This document shows positions 28,501 to 43,500 of a stretch of 64,000 nucleotides of DNA, piece by piece. How positions within the stretch are numbered: the first letter of the stretch is position 1; the number at the start of each line of letters is the position of its first letter. The position numbers were made by a program, and so were the translations under genes. The notes below the pieces were generated by a model. That model saw only the letters and a program-made list of their open reading frames with translations, did not search any database and had not been told where the DNA came from. The DNA is from Synanceia verrucosa (taxonomy: Eukaryota; Chordata; Actinopteri; Perciformes; Synanceiidae). Where the stretch lies: contig CM056552.1 in assembly GCA_029721515.1 (NCBI GenBank), forward strand, positions 10,029,001 to 10,093,000. The letters are read 5' to 3'.

Positions 28501-31500
28501 AACAAACTAAATCTGTTACACCCACAGAACAACAAAAATCAACAGTGACGACAGTCACCACAAATGGAGAAAGAAGCACGACCAACACTGGTCATTCGAC
28601 AACAATCACTGTCCCCACAAGTAGCGTGCTCTCACCAACTTCACAGTCTACATTGCTACCAATAAGTACGAGCTCATCTCTGACATCTACTGAAAACAAT
28701 ATTGGAACAACATCAACAGGTACAAGCACAACTCAACTGCCACTAACTAGAAAGGAGACATCTACAATATTGTCCTCGACAGCAGAGCAACAAACTAAAT
28801 CTGTTACACCCACAGAACGAATAAAATCAACAGTGACAACAGTCACCACAAATGGAGAAAGAAGCACTTCCAACTCTGGTCATTCATCAACAGTCAGTGT
28901 CCCCACAAGTACAGTGCTCTCACCAACTTCACAGTCTACATTCTCACCAATAAGTACAAGCTCATCTCTGACATCTACTGAAAACAATATTGGAACAACA
29001 TCAACAGGTACAAGCACAACTCAACTGCCACTAACTAGACAGGAGACATCTACAATATTGTCCTCGACAGCAGAGCAACAAACTAAATCTGTTACACCCA
29101 CAGAACGAATAAAATCAACAGTGACAACAGTCACCACAAATGGAGAAAGAAGCACTTCCAACTCTGGTCATTCAACAACAGTCGGTGTTCCCACAAGTAC
29201 AGTGCTCTCACCAAGTTCACAGTCACAATTCCCAACAATAAGTACAAGCTCAGCTCTGACATCTACTGAAAACAATATTGGAAAAACATCAACAGGTACA
29301 AGCACAACTCAACTGCCACTAACTAGAAAGGAGACATCTACAATATTGTCTTCGACAGCAGAGCAACAAACTAAATCTGTTACACCCACAGAGCGACCAA
29401 AATCAACAATGACGACAGTCACCACAAATGGAGAAAGAAGCACTACCAACACTGGTCATTACACAACACTCACTGTACCCACAAGTACAGTGCTCTCACC
29501 AAGTTCACAGTCACAATTGCCACCGACAAGTACAAGCTCATCTCTGACATCTACTGAAAACAATATTGGAACAACATCAACAGGTACAAGCACAACTCAA
29601 CTGCCACTAACTAGACAGGAGACATCTACAATATTGTCCTCGACAGCAGAGCAACAAACTAAATCTGTTACACCCACAGAACAACAAAAATCAACAGTCA
29701 CGACAGTCACCACAAATGGAGAAAGAAGCACGACCAACACTGGTCGTTCGACAACAATCACTGTCCCCACAAGTACAGTGCGCTCACCAAGTTCACAGTC
29801 ACAATTCCCAACAACAACTCTTAGTTCAACTGTGACGTCCACTGAAAACAAAATTGGAACAACATCAACAGGTACAAGCACAACTCAACTGCCACTAACT
29901 AGACAGGAGACATCTACAATATTGTCCTCGACAGCAGAGCAACAAACTAAATCTGTTACACCCACAGGAACGCTAGAGGCAACAGTGACGACAGTCACCG
30001 CAAAAGTAGTAAGAAGCACGACCAACACTGGTCATTTGACAACAATCACTGTCCCCACAAGTACAGTGCTCTCACCAAGTTCAGTGTCACAATTCCCAAC
30101 AATAACTCTTAGTTCAACTGTGACGTCCACTGAAAACAAAATTGGAACAACATCAACAGGTACAAGCACAACTCAACTGCCACCAACTAGACAGGAGACA
30201 TCTACAATATTGTCCTCGACAGCAGAGCAACAAACTAAATCTGTTACACCCACAGAACAACGAAAATCAACAGTGACGACAGTCACCACAAATGGAGAAA
30301 GAAGCACTACCAACACTGGTCATTCAACAACAGTCAGTGTCCCCACAAGTACAGTGCTCTCACCAAGTTCACAGACACAATTCCCAACAATAACTCTTAG
30401 TTCAACTGTGACGTCTACTGAAAACAAAATTGGAACAACATCAGCAGGTACCAGCACAACTCAACTCCCACTGACTAGACAGGAAACATCTACAATACTG
30501 TCCTCGACAGCAGAGCAACAAACTAAATCTGTTACACCCACAGAACGACTAAAATCAACAGTGACGACAGTCACCACAAATGGAGAAAGAAGCACTTCCA
30601 ACTCTGGTCATTCAACAACAGTCGGTGTTCCCACAAGTACAGTGCTCTCACCAAGTTCACAGTCACAATTCCCAACAATAAGTACAAGCTCAGCTCTGAC
30701 ATCTACTGAAAACAATATTGGAAAAACATCAACAGGTACAAGCACAACTCAACTGCCACTCACTAGACAGGAGAAATCTACAATATTGTCCTCGACAGCA
30801 GAGCAACAAACTAAATCTGTTACACCAACAGAACAACGAAAATCAACAGTGACCACAGTGACCACAAATGGAGAAAGAAGCACGACCAACACTGGTCGTT
30901 CGACAACAATCACTGTCCCCACAAGTACAGTGCGCTCACCAAGTTCACAGTCACAATTCCCAACAATAACTACTAGCTCAACTCTGACTTCTACTGAAAA
31001 CAATATTGGAACAACATCAACCGGTACAAGCACAACTCAACTGCCACTAACTAGACAGGAGACATCTACAATATTGTCCTCGACAGCAGAGCAACAAACT
31101 AAATCTGTTACACCCACAGAACGACTAAAATCAACAGTGACGACAGTAACCACAAATGGAGAAAGAAGCACTTCCAACTCTGGTCATTCAACAACAATCA
31201 CTGTCCCCACAAGTACAGTGCTCTCACCAAGTTCACAGTCACAATTCCCAACAATAACTCTTAGTTCAACTGTGACGTCTACTGAAAACAAAATTGGAAC
31301 AACATCAGCAGGTTCCAGCACAACTCAACTCCCACTGACTAGACAGGAAACATCTACAATACTGTCCTCGACAGCAGAGCAACAGACTAAATCTGTTACA
31401 CCCACAGAACGACAAAAATCAACAGTTATGACAGTCACCACAAATGGAGAAAGAAGCACGACCAACACTGGTCATTCGACAACAATCACTGTCCCCACAA

Positions 31501-34500
31501 GTACAGTGCTCTCACCAAGTTCACAGTCACAGTTCCCAACAATAACTCTTAGTTCAACTGTGACGTCCACTGAAAACAATATTGGAACAACATCAACAGG
31601 TACAAGCACAACTCAACTGCCACTAACTAGACAGGAGACATCTACAATATTGTCCTCGACAGCAGAGCAACAAACTAAATCTGTTACACCCACAGAACAA
31701 CAAAAATCAACAGTCACGACAGTCACCACAAATGGAGAAAGAAGCACGACCAACACTGGTCATTCGACAACAATCACTGTCCCCACAAGTACAGTGCTCT
31801 CACCAAGTTCACAGTCTACATTCCCACCAATAAGTACGAGCTCATCTCTGACATCTACTGAAATCAATATTGGAACAACATCAACAGGTACAAGCACAAC
31901 TCAACTGCCACTAACTAGACAGGAAACATCAACAATGATGTCCTCGACAGCAGAGCAACAAACTAAATCTGTTACACCCACAGAACGAGTAAAATCAACA
32001 GTGACGACAGTAACCACAAATGGAGAAAGAAGCACTTCCAACACTGGTCATTCAACAACAGTCAGTGTCCCCACAAGTACAGTGCTCTCACCAAGTTCAC
32101 AGTCTACATTCCCACCAATAAGTACGAGCTCATCTCTGACATCTACTGAAATCAATATTGGAACAACATCAACAGGTACCAGCATAACTCAACTCCCACT
32201 GACTGGACAGGAGACATCTACAATATTGTCCTCGACAGCAGAGCAACAAACTAAATCTGTTACACCCACAGAGCGACCAAAATCAACAATGACGACAGTC
32301 ACCACAAATGGAGAAAGAAGCACTACGAACACTGATCATTCAACACCAACAGTCAATTTCTACACAAGTACAGTGCTCTCACCAACTTCACAGTCTACAT
32401 TCTCACCAATAAGTACGAGCTCATCTCTGACATCTACTGAAAACAATATTGGAACAACATCAACAGGTACAAGCACAACTCAACTGCCACTAACTAGACC
32501 GGAGACATCTACAATACTGTCCTCGACAGCAGAGCAACAAACTAAATCTGTTACACCCACAGAACAACGAAAATCAACAGTGACGACAGTCACCACAAAT
32601 GGAGAAAGAAGCACTACCAACACTGGTCATTCAACAACAGTCAGTGTCCCCACAAGTACAGTGCTCTCACCAAGTTCACAGACACAATTCCCAACAATAA
32701 CTCTTAGCTCATCTCTGACATCTACTGAAAACAATATTGGAACAACATCAAGAGGTACAAGCACAACTCAACTCCCACTGACAGGACAGGAGACATCTAC
32801 AATATTGTCCTCGACAGCAGAGCAACAGACTAAATCTGTTACACCCACGGAACGACAAAAATCGACAGTCACGACAGTCACCACAAATGGGGAAAGAAGC
32901 ACGACCAACACTGGTCATTTGACAACAATCACTGTCCCCACAAGTACAGTGCTCTCACCAAGTTCAGTGTCACAATTCCCAACAATAACTCTTAGTTCAA
33001 CTGTGACGTCCACTGAAAACAATATTGGAACAACATCAACAGGTACAAGCACAACTCAACTGCCACTAACTAGACAGGAGACATCTACAATATTGTCCTC
33101 GACAGCAGAGCAACAAACTAAATCTGTTACACCCACAGAACAACAAAAATCAACAGTGACGACAGTCACCACAAATGGAGAAAGAAGCACGACCAACACT
33201 GGTCATTCGACAACAATCACTGTCCCCACAAGTAGCGTGCTCTCACCAACTTCACAGTCTACATTGCTACCAATAAGTACGAGCTCATCTCTGACATCTA
33301 CTGAAAACAATATTGGAACAACATCAACAGGTACAAGCACAACTCAACTGCCACTAACTAGACCGGAGACATCAACAATAATGTCCTCGACAGCAAAGCA
33401 ACAAACTAAATCTGTTACACCCACAGAACGACTGAAATCAACAGTGACGACAGTCACCACAAATGGAGAAAGAAGCACTTCCAACTCTGGTCATTCATCA
33501 ACAGTCAGTGTCCCCACAAGTACAGTGCTCTCACCAACTTCACAGTCTACATTCTCACCAATAAGTACAAGCTCATCTCTGACATCTACTGAAAACAATA
33601 TTGGAACAACATCAACAGGTACAAGCACAACTCAACTGCCACTAACTAGACAGGAGACATCTACAATATTGTCCTCGACAGCAGAGCAACAAACTAAATC
33701 TGTTACACCCACAGAACAACAAAAATCAACAGTGACGACAGTCACCACAAATGGAGAAAGAAGCACGACCAACACTGGTCATTCGACAACAATCACTGTC
33801 CCCACAAGTAGCGTGCTCTCACCAACTTCACAGTCACAATTGCCACCAATAAGTACAAGCTCATCTCTGACATCTACTGAAAACAATATTGGAACAACAT
33901 CAACAGGTACAAGCACAACTCAACTCCCACTAACTAGACAGGAGACATCTACAATATTGTCCTCGACAGCAGAGCAACAAACTAAATCTGTTACACCCAC
34001 AGAACAACAAAAATCAACAGTCACGACAGTCACCACAAATGGAGAAAGAAGCACTACCAACACTGGTCATTCAACACCAACAGTCACTGTCTACACAAGT
34101 ACAGTGCTCTCACCAAGTTCACAGTCACAATTCCCAACAATAACTCTTAGTTCAACTGTGACGTCCACTGAAAAAAATATTGGAACAACATCAACAGGTA
34201 CAAGCACAACTCAATTGCCACTAACTAGACAGGAGACATCTACAATATTGTCCTTGACAGCAGAGCAACAAACTAAATCTGTTACACCCACAGAACGACA
34301 AAAATCAACAGTCACGACAGTCACCACAAATGGAGAAAGAAGCACGACCAACACTGGTCATTCAACAACAATCACTGTCCCCACAAGTACAGTGCTCTCA
34401 CCAAGTTCACAGTCACAATTCCCAACAATAACTCTTAGTTCAACTGTGACGTCCACTGAAAACAAAATTGGAACAACATCAACAGGTACAAGCACAACTC

Positions 34501-37500
34501 AACTGCCACTAACTAGACAGGAGACATCTACAATATTGTTCTCGACAGCAGAGCAACAAACTAAATCTGTTACACCCACAGAACGACTGAAATCAACAGT
34601 GACGACAGTCACCACAAATGGAGAAAGAAGCACTTCCAACTCTGGTCATTCAACAACAGTCAGTGTCCCCACAAGTACAGTGCTCTCACCAAGTTCACAG
34701 ACACAATTCCCAACAATAACTCTTAGTTCAACTGTGACGTCTACTGAAAACAAAATTGGAACAACATCAGCAGGTACCAGCACAACTCAACTCCCACTGA
34801 CTAGACAGGAAACATCTACAATACTGTCCTCGACAGCAGAGCAACAAACTAAATCTGTTACACCCACAGAACGACTAAAATCAACAGTGACGACAGTCAC
34901 CACAAATGGAGAAAGAAGCACTTCCAACTCTGGTCATTCAACAACAGTCGGTGTTCCCACAAGTACAGTGCTCTCACCAAGTTCACAGTCACAATTCCCA
35001 CCAATAAGTACAAGCTCATCTCTGACATCTACTGAAAACAATATTGTAAAAACATCAACAGGTACCAGCACAACTCAACTGCCACTAACTAGAGAGGAGA
35101 CATCTACAATATTGTCCTCGACAGCAGAGCAACAAACTAAATCTGTTACACCCACAGAACAACAAAAATCAACAGTCACGACAGTCACCACAAATGGAGA
35201 AAGAAGCACTACCAACACTGGTCATTCAACAACAGTCGCTGTACCCACAATTACAGTGCTCTCACCAAGTTCACCGTCACAATTGCCACCGATAAGTACA
35301 AGCTCATCTCTGACATCTACTGAAAACAATATTGGAACAACATCAACAGGTACAAGCACAACTCAACTGCCACTAACTAGACAGGAGACATCTACAATAT
35401 TGTCCTCGACAGCAGAGCAACAAACTAAATCTGTTACACCCACAGAACAACAAAAATCAACAGTCACGAAAGTCACCACAAATGGAGAAAGAAGCACGAC
35501 CAACACTGGTCATTCGACAACAATCACTGTCCCCACAAGTACAGTGCTCTCACCAAGTTCACAGTCACAATTCCCAACAATAACTCTTAGTTCAACTGTG
35601 ACGTCCACTGAAAACAAAATTGGAACAACATCAACAGGTACCAGCACAACTCAACTCCCACTGACAGGACAGGAGACATCTACAATATTGTCCTCGACAG
35701 CAGAGCAACAGACTAAATCTGTTACACCCACGGAACGACAAAAATCGACAGTCACGACAGTCAACACAAATGGAGAAAGAAGCACGACCAACACTGGTCA
35801 TTTGACAACAATCACTGTCCCCACAAGTACAGTGCTCTCACCAAGTTCACAGTCACAATTCCCAACAATAACTCTTAGTTCAACTGTGACGTCCACTGAA
35901 AACAATATTGGAACAACATCAACAGGTACAAGCACAACTCAACTGCCACTAACTAGACAGGAGACATCTACAATATTGTCCTCGACAGCAGAGCAACAAA
36001 CTAAATCTGTTACACCCACAGAACAACAAAAATCAACAGTGACGACAGTCACCACAAATGGAGAAAGAAGCACGACCAACACTGGTCATTCGACAACAAT
36101 CACTGTCCCCACAAGTAGCGTGCTCTCACCAACTTCACAGTCTACATTGCTACCAATAAGTACGAGCTCATCTCTGACATCTACTGAAAACAATATTGGA
36201 ACAACATCAACAGGTACAAGCACAACTCAACTCCCACTGACTGGACAGGAGACATCTACAATATTGTCCTCGACAGCAGAGCAACAAACTAAATCTGTTA
36301 CACCCACAGAGCGACCAAAATCAACAATGACGACAGTCACCACAAATGGAGAAAGAAGCACTACGAACACTGATCATTCAACACCAACAGTCAATTTCTA
36401 CACAAGTACAGTGCTCTCACCAACTTCACAGTCTACATTCTCACCAATAAGTACAAGCTCATCTCTGACATCTACTGAAAACAATATTGGAACAACATCA
36501 ACAGGTGCAAGCACAACTCAACTGCCACTAACTAGACAGGAGACATCTACAATATTGTCCTCGACAGCAGAGCAACAAACTAAATCTGTTACACCCACAG
36601 AACGACTAAAATCAACAGTGACGACAGTAACCACAAATGGAGAAAGAAGCACTTCCAACTCTGGTCATTCAACAACAGTCGGTGTTCCCACAATTACAGT
36701 GCTCTCACCAAGTTCACAGTCACAATTGCCACCGATAAGTACAAGCTCATCTCTGACATCTACTGAAAACAATATTGGAACAACATCAAGAGGTACAAGC
36801 ACAACTCAACTGCCACTAACTAGACAGGAGACATCTACAATATTGTCCTCGACAGCAGAGCAACAAACTAAATCTGTTACACCCACAGAACAACAAAAAT
36901 CAACAGTCACGAAAGTCACCACAAATGGAGAAAGAAGCACGACCAACACTGGTCATTCGACAACAATCACTGTCCCCACAAGTACAGTGCTCTCACCAAG
37001 TTCACAGTCACAATTCCAAACAATAACTCTTAGTTCAACTGTGACGTCCACTGAAAACAAAATTGGAACAACATCAACAGGTACCAGCACAACTCAACTC
37101 CCACTGACAGGACAGGAGACATCTACAATATTGTCCTCGACAGCAGAGCAACAGACTAAATCTGTTACACCCACGGAACGACAAAAATCGACAGTCACGA
37201 CAGTCACCACAAATGGGGAAAGAAGCACGACCAACACTGGTCATTTGACAACAATCACTGTCCCCACAAGTACAGTGCTCTCACCAAGTTCAGAGTCACA
37301 ATTCCCAACAATAACTCTTAGTTCAACTGTGACGTCCACTGAAAACAAAATTGGAACAACATCAACAGGTACAAGCACAACTCAACTGCCACTAACTAGA
37401 CAGGAGACATCTACAATATTGTTCTCGACAGCAGAGCAACAAACTAAATCTGTTACACCCACAGAACAACGAAAATCAACAGTGACGACAGTCACCACAA

Positions 37501-40500
37501 ATGGAGGAAGAAGCACGACCAACACTGGTCATTCAACAACAATCACTGTCCCCACAAGTACAGTGCTCTCACCAAGTTCACAGTCACAATTCCCAACAAT
37601 AACTCTTAGTTCAACTGTGACGTCCACTGAAAACAAAATTGGAACAACATCAACAGGTACAAGCACAACTCAACTGCCACTAACTAGACAGGAGACATCT
37701 ACAATATTGTTCTCGACAGCAGAGCAACAAACTAAATCTGTTACACCCACAGAACGACTGAAATCAACAGTGACGACAGTCACCACAAATGGAGAAAGAA
37801 GCACTTCCAACTCTGGTCATTCAACAACAGTCAGTGTCCCCACAAGTACAGTGCTCTCACCAAGTTCACAGACACAATTCCCACCAATAACTCTTAGTTC
37901 AACTGTGACGTCTACTGAAAACAAAATTGGAACAACATCAGCAGGTACCAGCACAACTCAACTCCCACTGACTAGACAGGAAACATCTACAATACTGTCC
38001 TCGACAGCAGAGCAACAAACTAAATCTGTTACACCCACAGAACGACTAAAATCAACAGTGACGACAGTCACCACAAATGGAGAAAGAAGCACTTCCAACT
38101 CTGGTCATTCAACAACAGTCGGTGTTCCCACAAGTACAGTGCTCTCACCAAGTTCACAGTCACAATTCCCACCAATAAGTACAAGCTCATCTCTGACATC
38201 TACTGAAAACAATATTGTAAAAACATCAACAGGTACCAGCACAACTCAACTGCCACTAACTAGAGAGGAGATATCTACAATATTGTCCTCAACAGCAGAG
38301 CAACAAACTAAATCTGTTACACCTACAGAACGAGTAAAATCAACAGTTACGACAGTCACCACAAATGGAGAAAGAAGCACTACCAACACTGGTCATTCAA
38401 CAACAGTCGGTGTTCCCACAATTACAGTGCTCTCACCAAGTTCACAGTCACAATTGCCACCGATAAGTACAAGCTCATCTCTGACATCTACTGAAAACAA
38501 TATTGGAACAACATCAAGAGGTACAAGCACAACTCAACTGCCACTAACTAGACAGGAGACATCTACAATATTGTCCTCGACAGCAGAGCAACAAACTAAA
38601 TCTGTTACACCCACAGAACAACAAAAATCAACAGTCACGAAAGTCACCACAAATGGAGAAAGAAGCACGACCAACACTGGTCATTCGACAACAATCACTG
38701 TCCCCACAAGTACAGTGCTCTCACCAAGTTCACAGTCACAATTCCCAACAATAACTCTTAGTTCAACTGTGACGTCCACTGAAAACAAAATTGGAACAAC
38801 ATCAACAGGTACCAGCACAACTCAACTCCCACTGACAGGACAGGAGACATCTACAATATTGTCCTCGACAGCAGAGCAACAGACTAAATCTGTTACACCC
38901 ACGGAACGACAAAAATCGACAGTCACGACAGTCACCACAAATGGGGAAAGAAGCACGACCAACACTGGTCATTTGACAACAATCACTGTCCCCACAAGTA
39001 CAGTGCTCTCACCAAGTTCAGAGTCACAATTCCCAACAATAACTCTTAGTTCAACTGTGACGTCCACTGAAAACAATATTGGAACAACATCAACAGGTAC
39101 AAGCACAACTCAACTGCCACTAACTAGACAGGAGACATCTACAATATTGTCCTCGACAGCAGAGCAACAAACTAAATCTGTTACACCCACAGAACAACAA
39201 AAATCAACAGTGACGACAGTCACCACAAATGGAGAAAGAAGCACGACCAACACTGGTCATTCGACAACAATCACTGTCCCCACAAGTAGCGTGCTCTCAC
39301 CAACTTCACAGTCTACATTGCTACCAATAAGTACGAGCTCATCTCTGACATCTACTGAAAACAATATTGGAACAACATCAACAGGTACAAGCACAACTCA
39401 ACTGCCACTAACTAGACCGGAGACATCAACAATAATGTCCTCGACAGCAAAGCAACAAACTAAATCTGTTACACCCACAGAACGACTGAAATCAACAGTG
39501 ACGACAGTCACCACAAATGGAGAAAGAAGCACTTCCAACTCTGGTCATTCATCAACAGTCAGTGTCCCCACAAGTACAGTGCTCTCACCAACTTCACAGT
39601 CTACATTCTCACCAATAAGTACAAGCTCATCTCTGACATCTACTGAAAACAATATTGTAAAAACATCAACAGGTACCAGCACAACTCAACTGCCACTAAC
39701 TAGAGAGGAGACATCTACAATATTGTCCTCGACAGCAGAGCAACAAACTAAATCTGTTACACCCACAGAACAACAAAAATCAACAGTCACGACAGTCACC
39801 ACAAATGGAGAAAGAAGCACTACCAACACTGGTCATTCAACAACAGTCGGTGTTCCCACAATTACAGTGCTCTCACCAAGTTCACAGTCACAATTGCCAC
39901 CGATAAGTACAAGCTCATCTCTGACATCTACTGAAAACAATATTGGAACAACATCAAGAGGTACAAGCACAACTCAACTGCCACTAACTAGACAGGAGAC
40001 ATCTACAATATTGTCCTCGACAGCAGAGCAACAAACTAAATCTGTTACACCCACAGAACAACAAAAATCAACAGTCACGAAAGTCACCACAAATGGAGAA
40101 AGAAGCACGACCAACACTGGTCATTCGACAACAATCACTGTCCCCACAAGTACAGTGCTCTCACCAAGTTCACAGTCACAATTCCCAACAATAACTCTTA
40201 GTTCAACTGTGACGTCCACTGAAAACAAAATTGGAACAACATCAACAGGTACCAGCACAACTCAACTCCCACTGACAGGACAGGAGACATCTACAATATT
40301 GTCCTCGACAGCAGAGCAACAGACTAAATCTGTTACACCCACGGAACGACAAAAATCAACAGTCACGACAGTCACCACAAATGGGGAAAGAAGCACGACC
40401 AACACTGGTCATTTGACAACAATCACTGTCCCCACAAGTACAGTGCTCTCACCAAGTTCAGAGTCACAATTCCCAACAATAACTCTTAGTTCAACTGTGA

Positions 40501-43500
40501 CGTCCACTGAAAACAATATTGGAACAACATCAACAGGTACAAGCACAACTCAACTGCCACTAACTAGACAGGAGACATCTACAATATTGTCCTCGACAGC
40601 AGAGCAACAAACTAAATCTGTTACACCCACAGAACAACAAAAATCAACAGTGACGACAGTCACCACAAATGGAGAAAGAAGCACGACCAACACTGGTCAT
40701 TCGACAACAATCACTGTCCCCACAAGTAGCGTGCTCTCACCAACTTCACAGTCTACATTGCTACCAATAAGTACGAGCTCATCTCTGACATCTACTGAAA
40801 ACAATATTGGAACAACATCAACAGGTACAAGCACAACTCAACTGCCACTAACTAGACCGGAGACATCAACAATAATGTCCTCGACAGCAAAGCAACAAAC
40901 TAAATCTGTTACACCCACAGAACGACTGAAATCAACAGTGACGACAGTCACCACAAATGGAGAACGAAGCACTTCCAACTCTGGTCATTCATCAACAGTC
41001 AGTGTCCCCACAAGTACAGTGCTCTCACCAACTTCACAGTCTACATTCTCACCAATAAGTACAAGCTCATCTCTGACATCTACTGAAAACAATATTGGAA
41101 CAACATCAACAGGTACAAGCAAAACTCAACTGCCACTAACTAGACAGGAGACATCTACAATATTGTCCTCGACAGCAGAGCAACAAACTAAATCTGTTAC
41201 ACCCACAGAACGACTAAAATCAACAGTGACGACAGTCACCACAAATGGAGAAAGAAGCACTTCCAACTCTGGTCATTCAACAACAGTCGGTGTTCCCACA
41301 AGTACAGTGCTCTCACCAAGTTCACAGTCACAATTCCCACCAATAAGTACAAGCTCATCTCTGACATCTACTGAAAACAATATTGTAAAAACATCAACAG
41401 GTACCAGCACAACTCAACTGCCACTAACTAGAGAGGAGATATCTACAATATTGTCCTCAACAGCAGAGCAACAAACTAAATCTGTTACACCCACAGAACG
41501 ACAAAAATCAACAGTGACGACAGTCACCACAAATGGAGAAAGAAGCACGACCAACACTGGTCATTCAACAACAATGACTGTCCCCATAAATACAGTGCTC
41601 TCACCAAGTGCACAGTCACAATTCCCAACAATAACTCTTAGTTCAACTGTGACGTCCACTGAAAACAAAATTGGAACAACATCAACAGGTACCAGCACAA
41701 CTCTACTCCCACTAACTAGACAGGAGACATCTACAATATTGTCCTCGACAGCAGAGCAACAAACTAAATCTGTTACACCCACAGAACAACAAAAATCAAC
41801 AGTGACGACAGTCACCACAAATGGAGAAAGAAGCACGACCAACACTGGTCATTCAACAACAATGACTGTCCCCATAAGTACAGTGCTCTCACCAAGTGCA
41901 CAGTCTACATTCCCACCAATAAGTACGCGCTCATCTCTGACATCTACTGAAAACAATATTGGAACAACATCAACCGGTAGAAGCACAACTCAACTGCCAC
42001 TAACTCGACAGGAGACATCAACAATGATGTCCTCGACAGCAGAGCAACAAACTAAATCTGTTACACCTACAGAACGAGTAAAATCAACAGTTACGACAGT
42101 CACCACAAATGGAGAAAGAAGCACGACCAACACTGGTCATTCGACAACAATGACTGTCCCCATAAGTACAGTGCTCTCACCAAGTGCACAGTCACAATTC
42201 CCAACGATAACTCTTAGTTCAACTGTGACGTCCACTGAAAACAAAATTGGAACAACATCAACAGGTACCAGCACAACTCAACTCCCACTGACAGGACAGG
42301 AGACATCTACAATATTGTCCTCGACAGCAGAGCAACAAACTAAATCTGTTACACCCACAGAACAACGAATATCAACAGTGACGACAGTCACCACAAATGG
42401 AGGAAGAAGCACTACCAACACTGATCATTCAACATCAACAGTCAATTTCCCCACAAGTACAGTGCTCTCACCACCTTCACAGTCTACATTCCCACCATTA
42501 AGTACAAGCTCATCTCTGACATCTACTGAAAACAATATTGGAACAACATCAAGAGGTACAAGCACAACTCAACTGCCACTAACTAGACAGGAGACATCAA
42601 CAATGGTGTCCTCGACAGCAGAGCAACAAACTAAATCTGTTACACCTACAGAACGAGTAAAATCAACAGTGACAACAGTCACCACAAATGGAGAAAGAAG
42701 CACGACCAACACTGGTCGTTCGACAACAATCACTGTCCCCACAAGTGCAGTGCTCTCACCAAGTTCACAGTCACAATTCCCAACAATAACTCTTAGTTCA
42801 ACTGTGACGTCCACTGAAAACAAAATTGGAACAACATCAACAGGTACCAGCACAACTCAACTCCCACTGACTAGACAGGACAAATCTACAATATTGTCCT
42901 CGACAGCGGAGCGACAAACTAAATCTGTTACACCAACAGAACGACAAAAATCAACAGTGATGACAGTCACCACAAATGGAGAAAGAAGCACGACCAACAC
43001 TGGTCATTCGACAACAATCACTGTCCCCACAAGTACAGTGCTCTCACCAAGTTCACAGGCACAATTCCCAACAATAACCCTTAGTTCAACTGTGATGTCT
43101 ACTGAAAACAAAATTGGAACAACATCAACAGGTACCAGCACAACTCAACTGCCACTAACTAAACAGGAAACATCTTCAGGAATGATGTCAACATCAACAG
43201 GGCAACAAACTAAAACTATTACTACAGAGTCAGCTACAGTAAATATTGGATCAACAGCAACTGCTTTGACATCAGGGAGTATTATCAGCACAAACAAATT
43301 TACAACATTCAGTCATTCAACAACTATCTTTACTCCTCTGTCAAATTTGACTGCTAATGTGACAGCTACAACTGAACAGTGTGAGAACTGTCAGTGTACC
43401 AGCGGTACCTGCATATTCAACACAACCCTTGGAGAATGTCACTGCCAGTGTCAAGATTTTGTCTCTGGACAATTCTGCTCTTTTGGAGATAATGACACCC

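Noticed and set aside
11975..42853. Minus-strand ORFs of about 64-94 residues recurring across the array
   Set aside because: They are the antisense of the mucin repeat and recur with its 288-bp period. No start context or splice structure supports them.
11982..43190. CRISPR-like or satellite DNA interpretation of the 288-bp array
   Set aside because: The whole unit is conserved, without unique spacers, and it is an open reading frame with only in-frame indels, so it is a coding mucin repeat.
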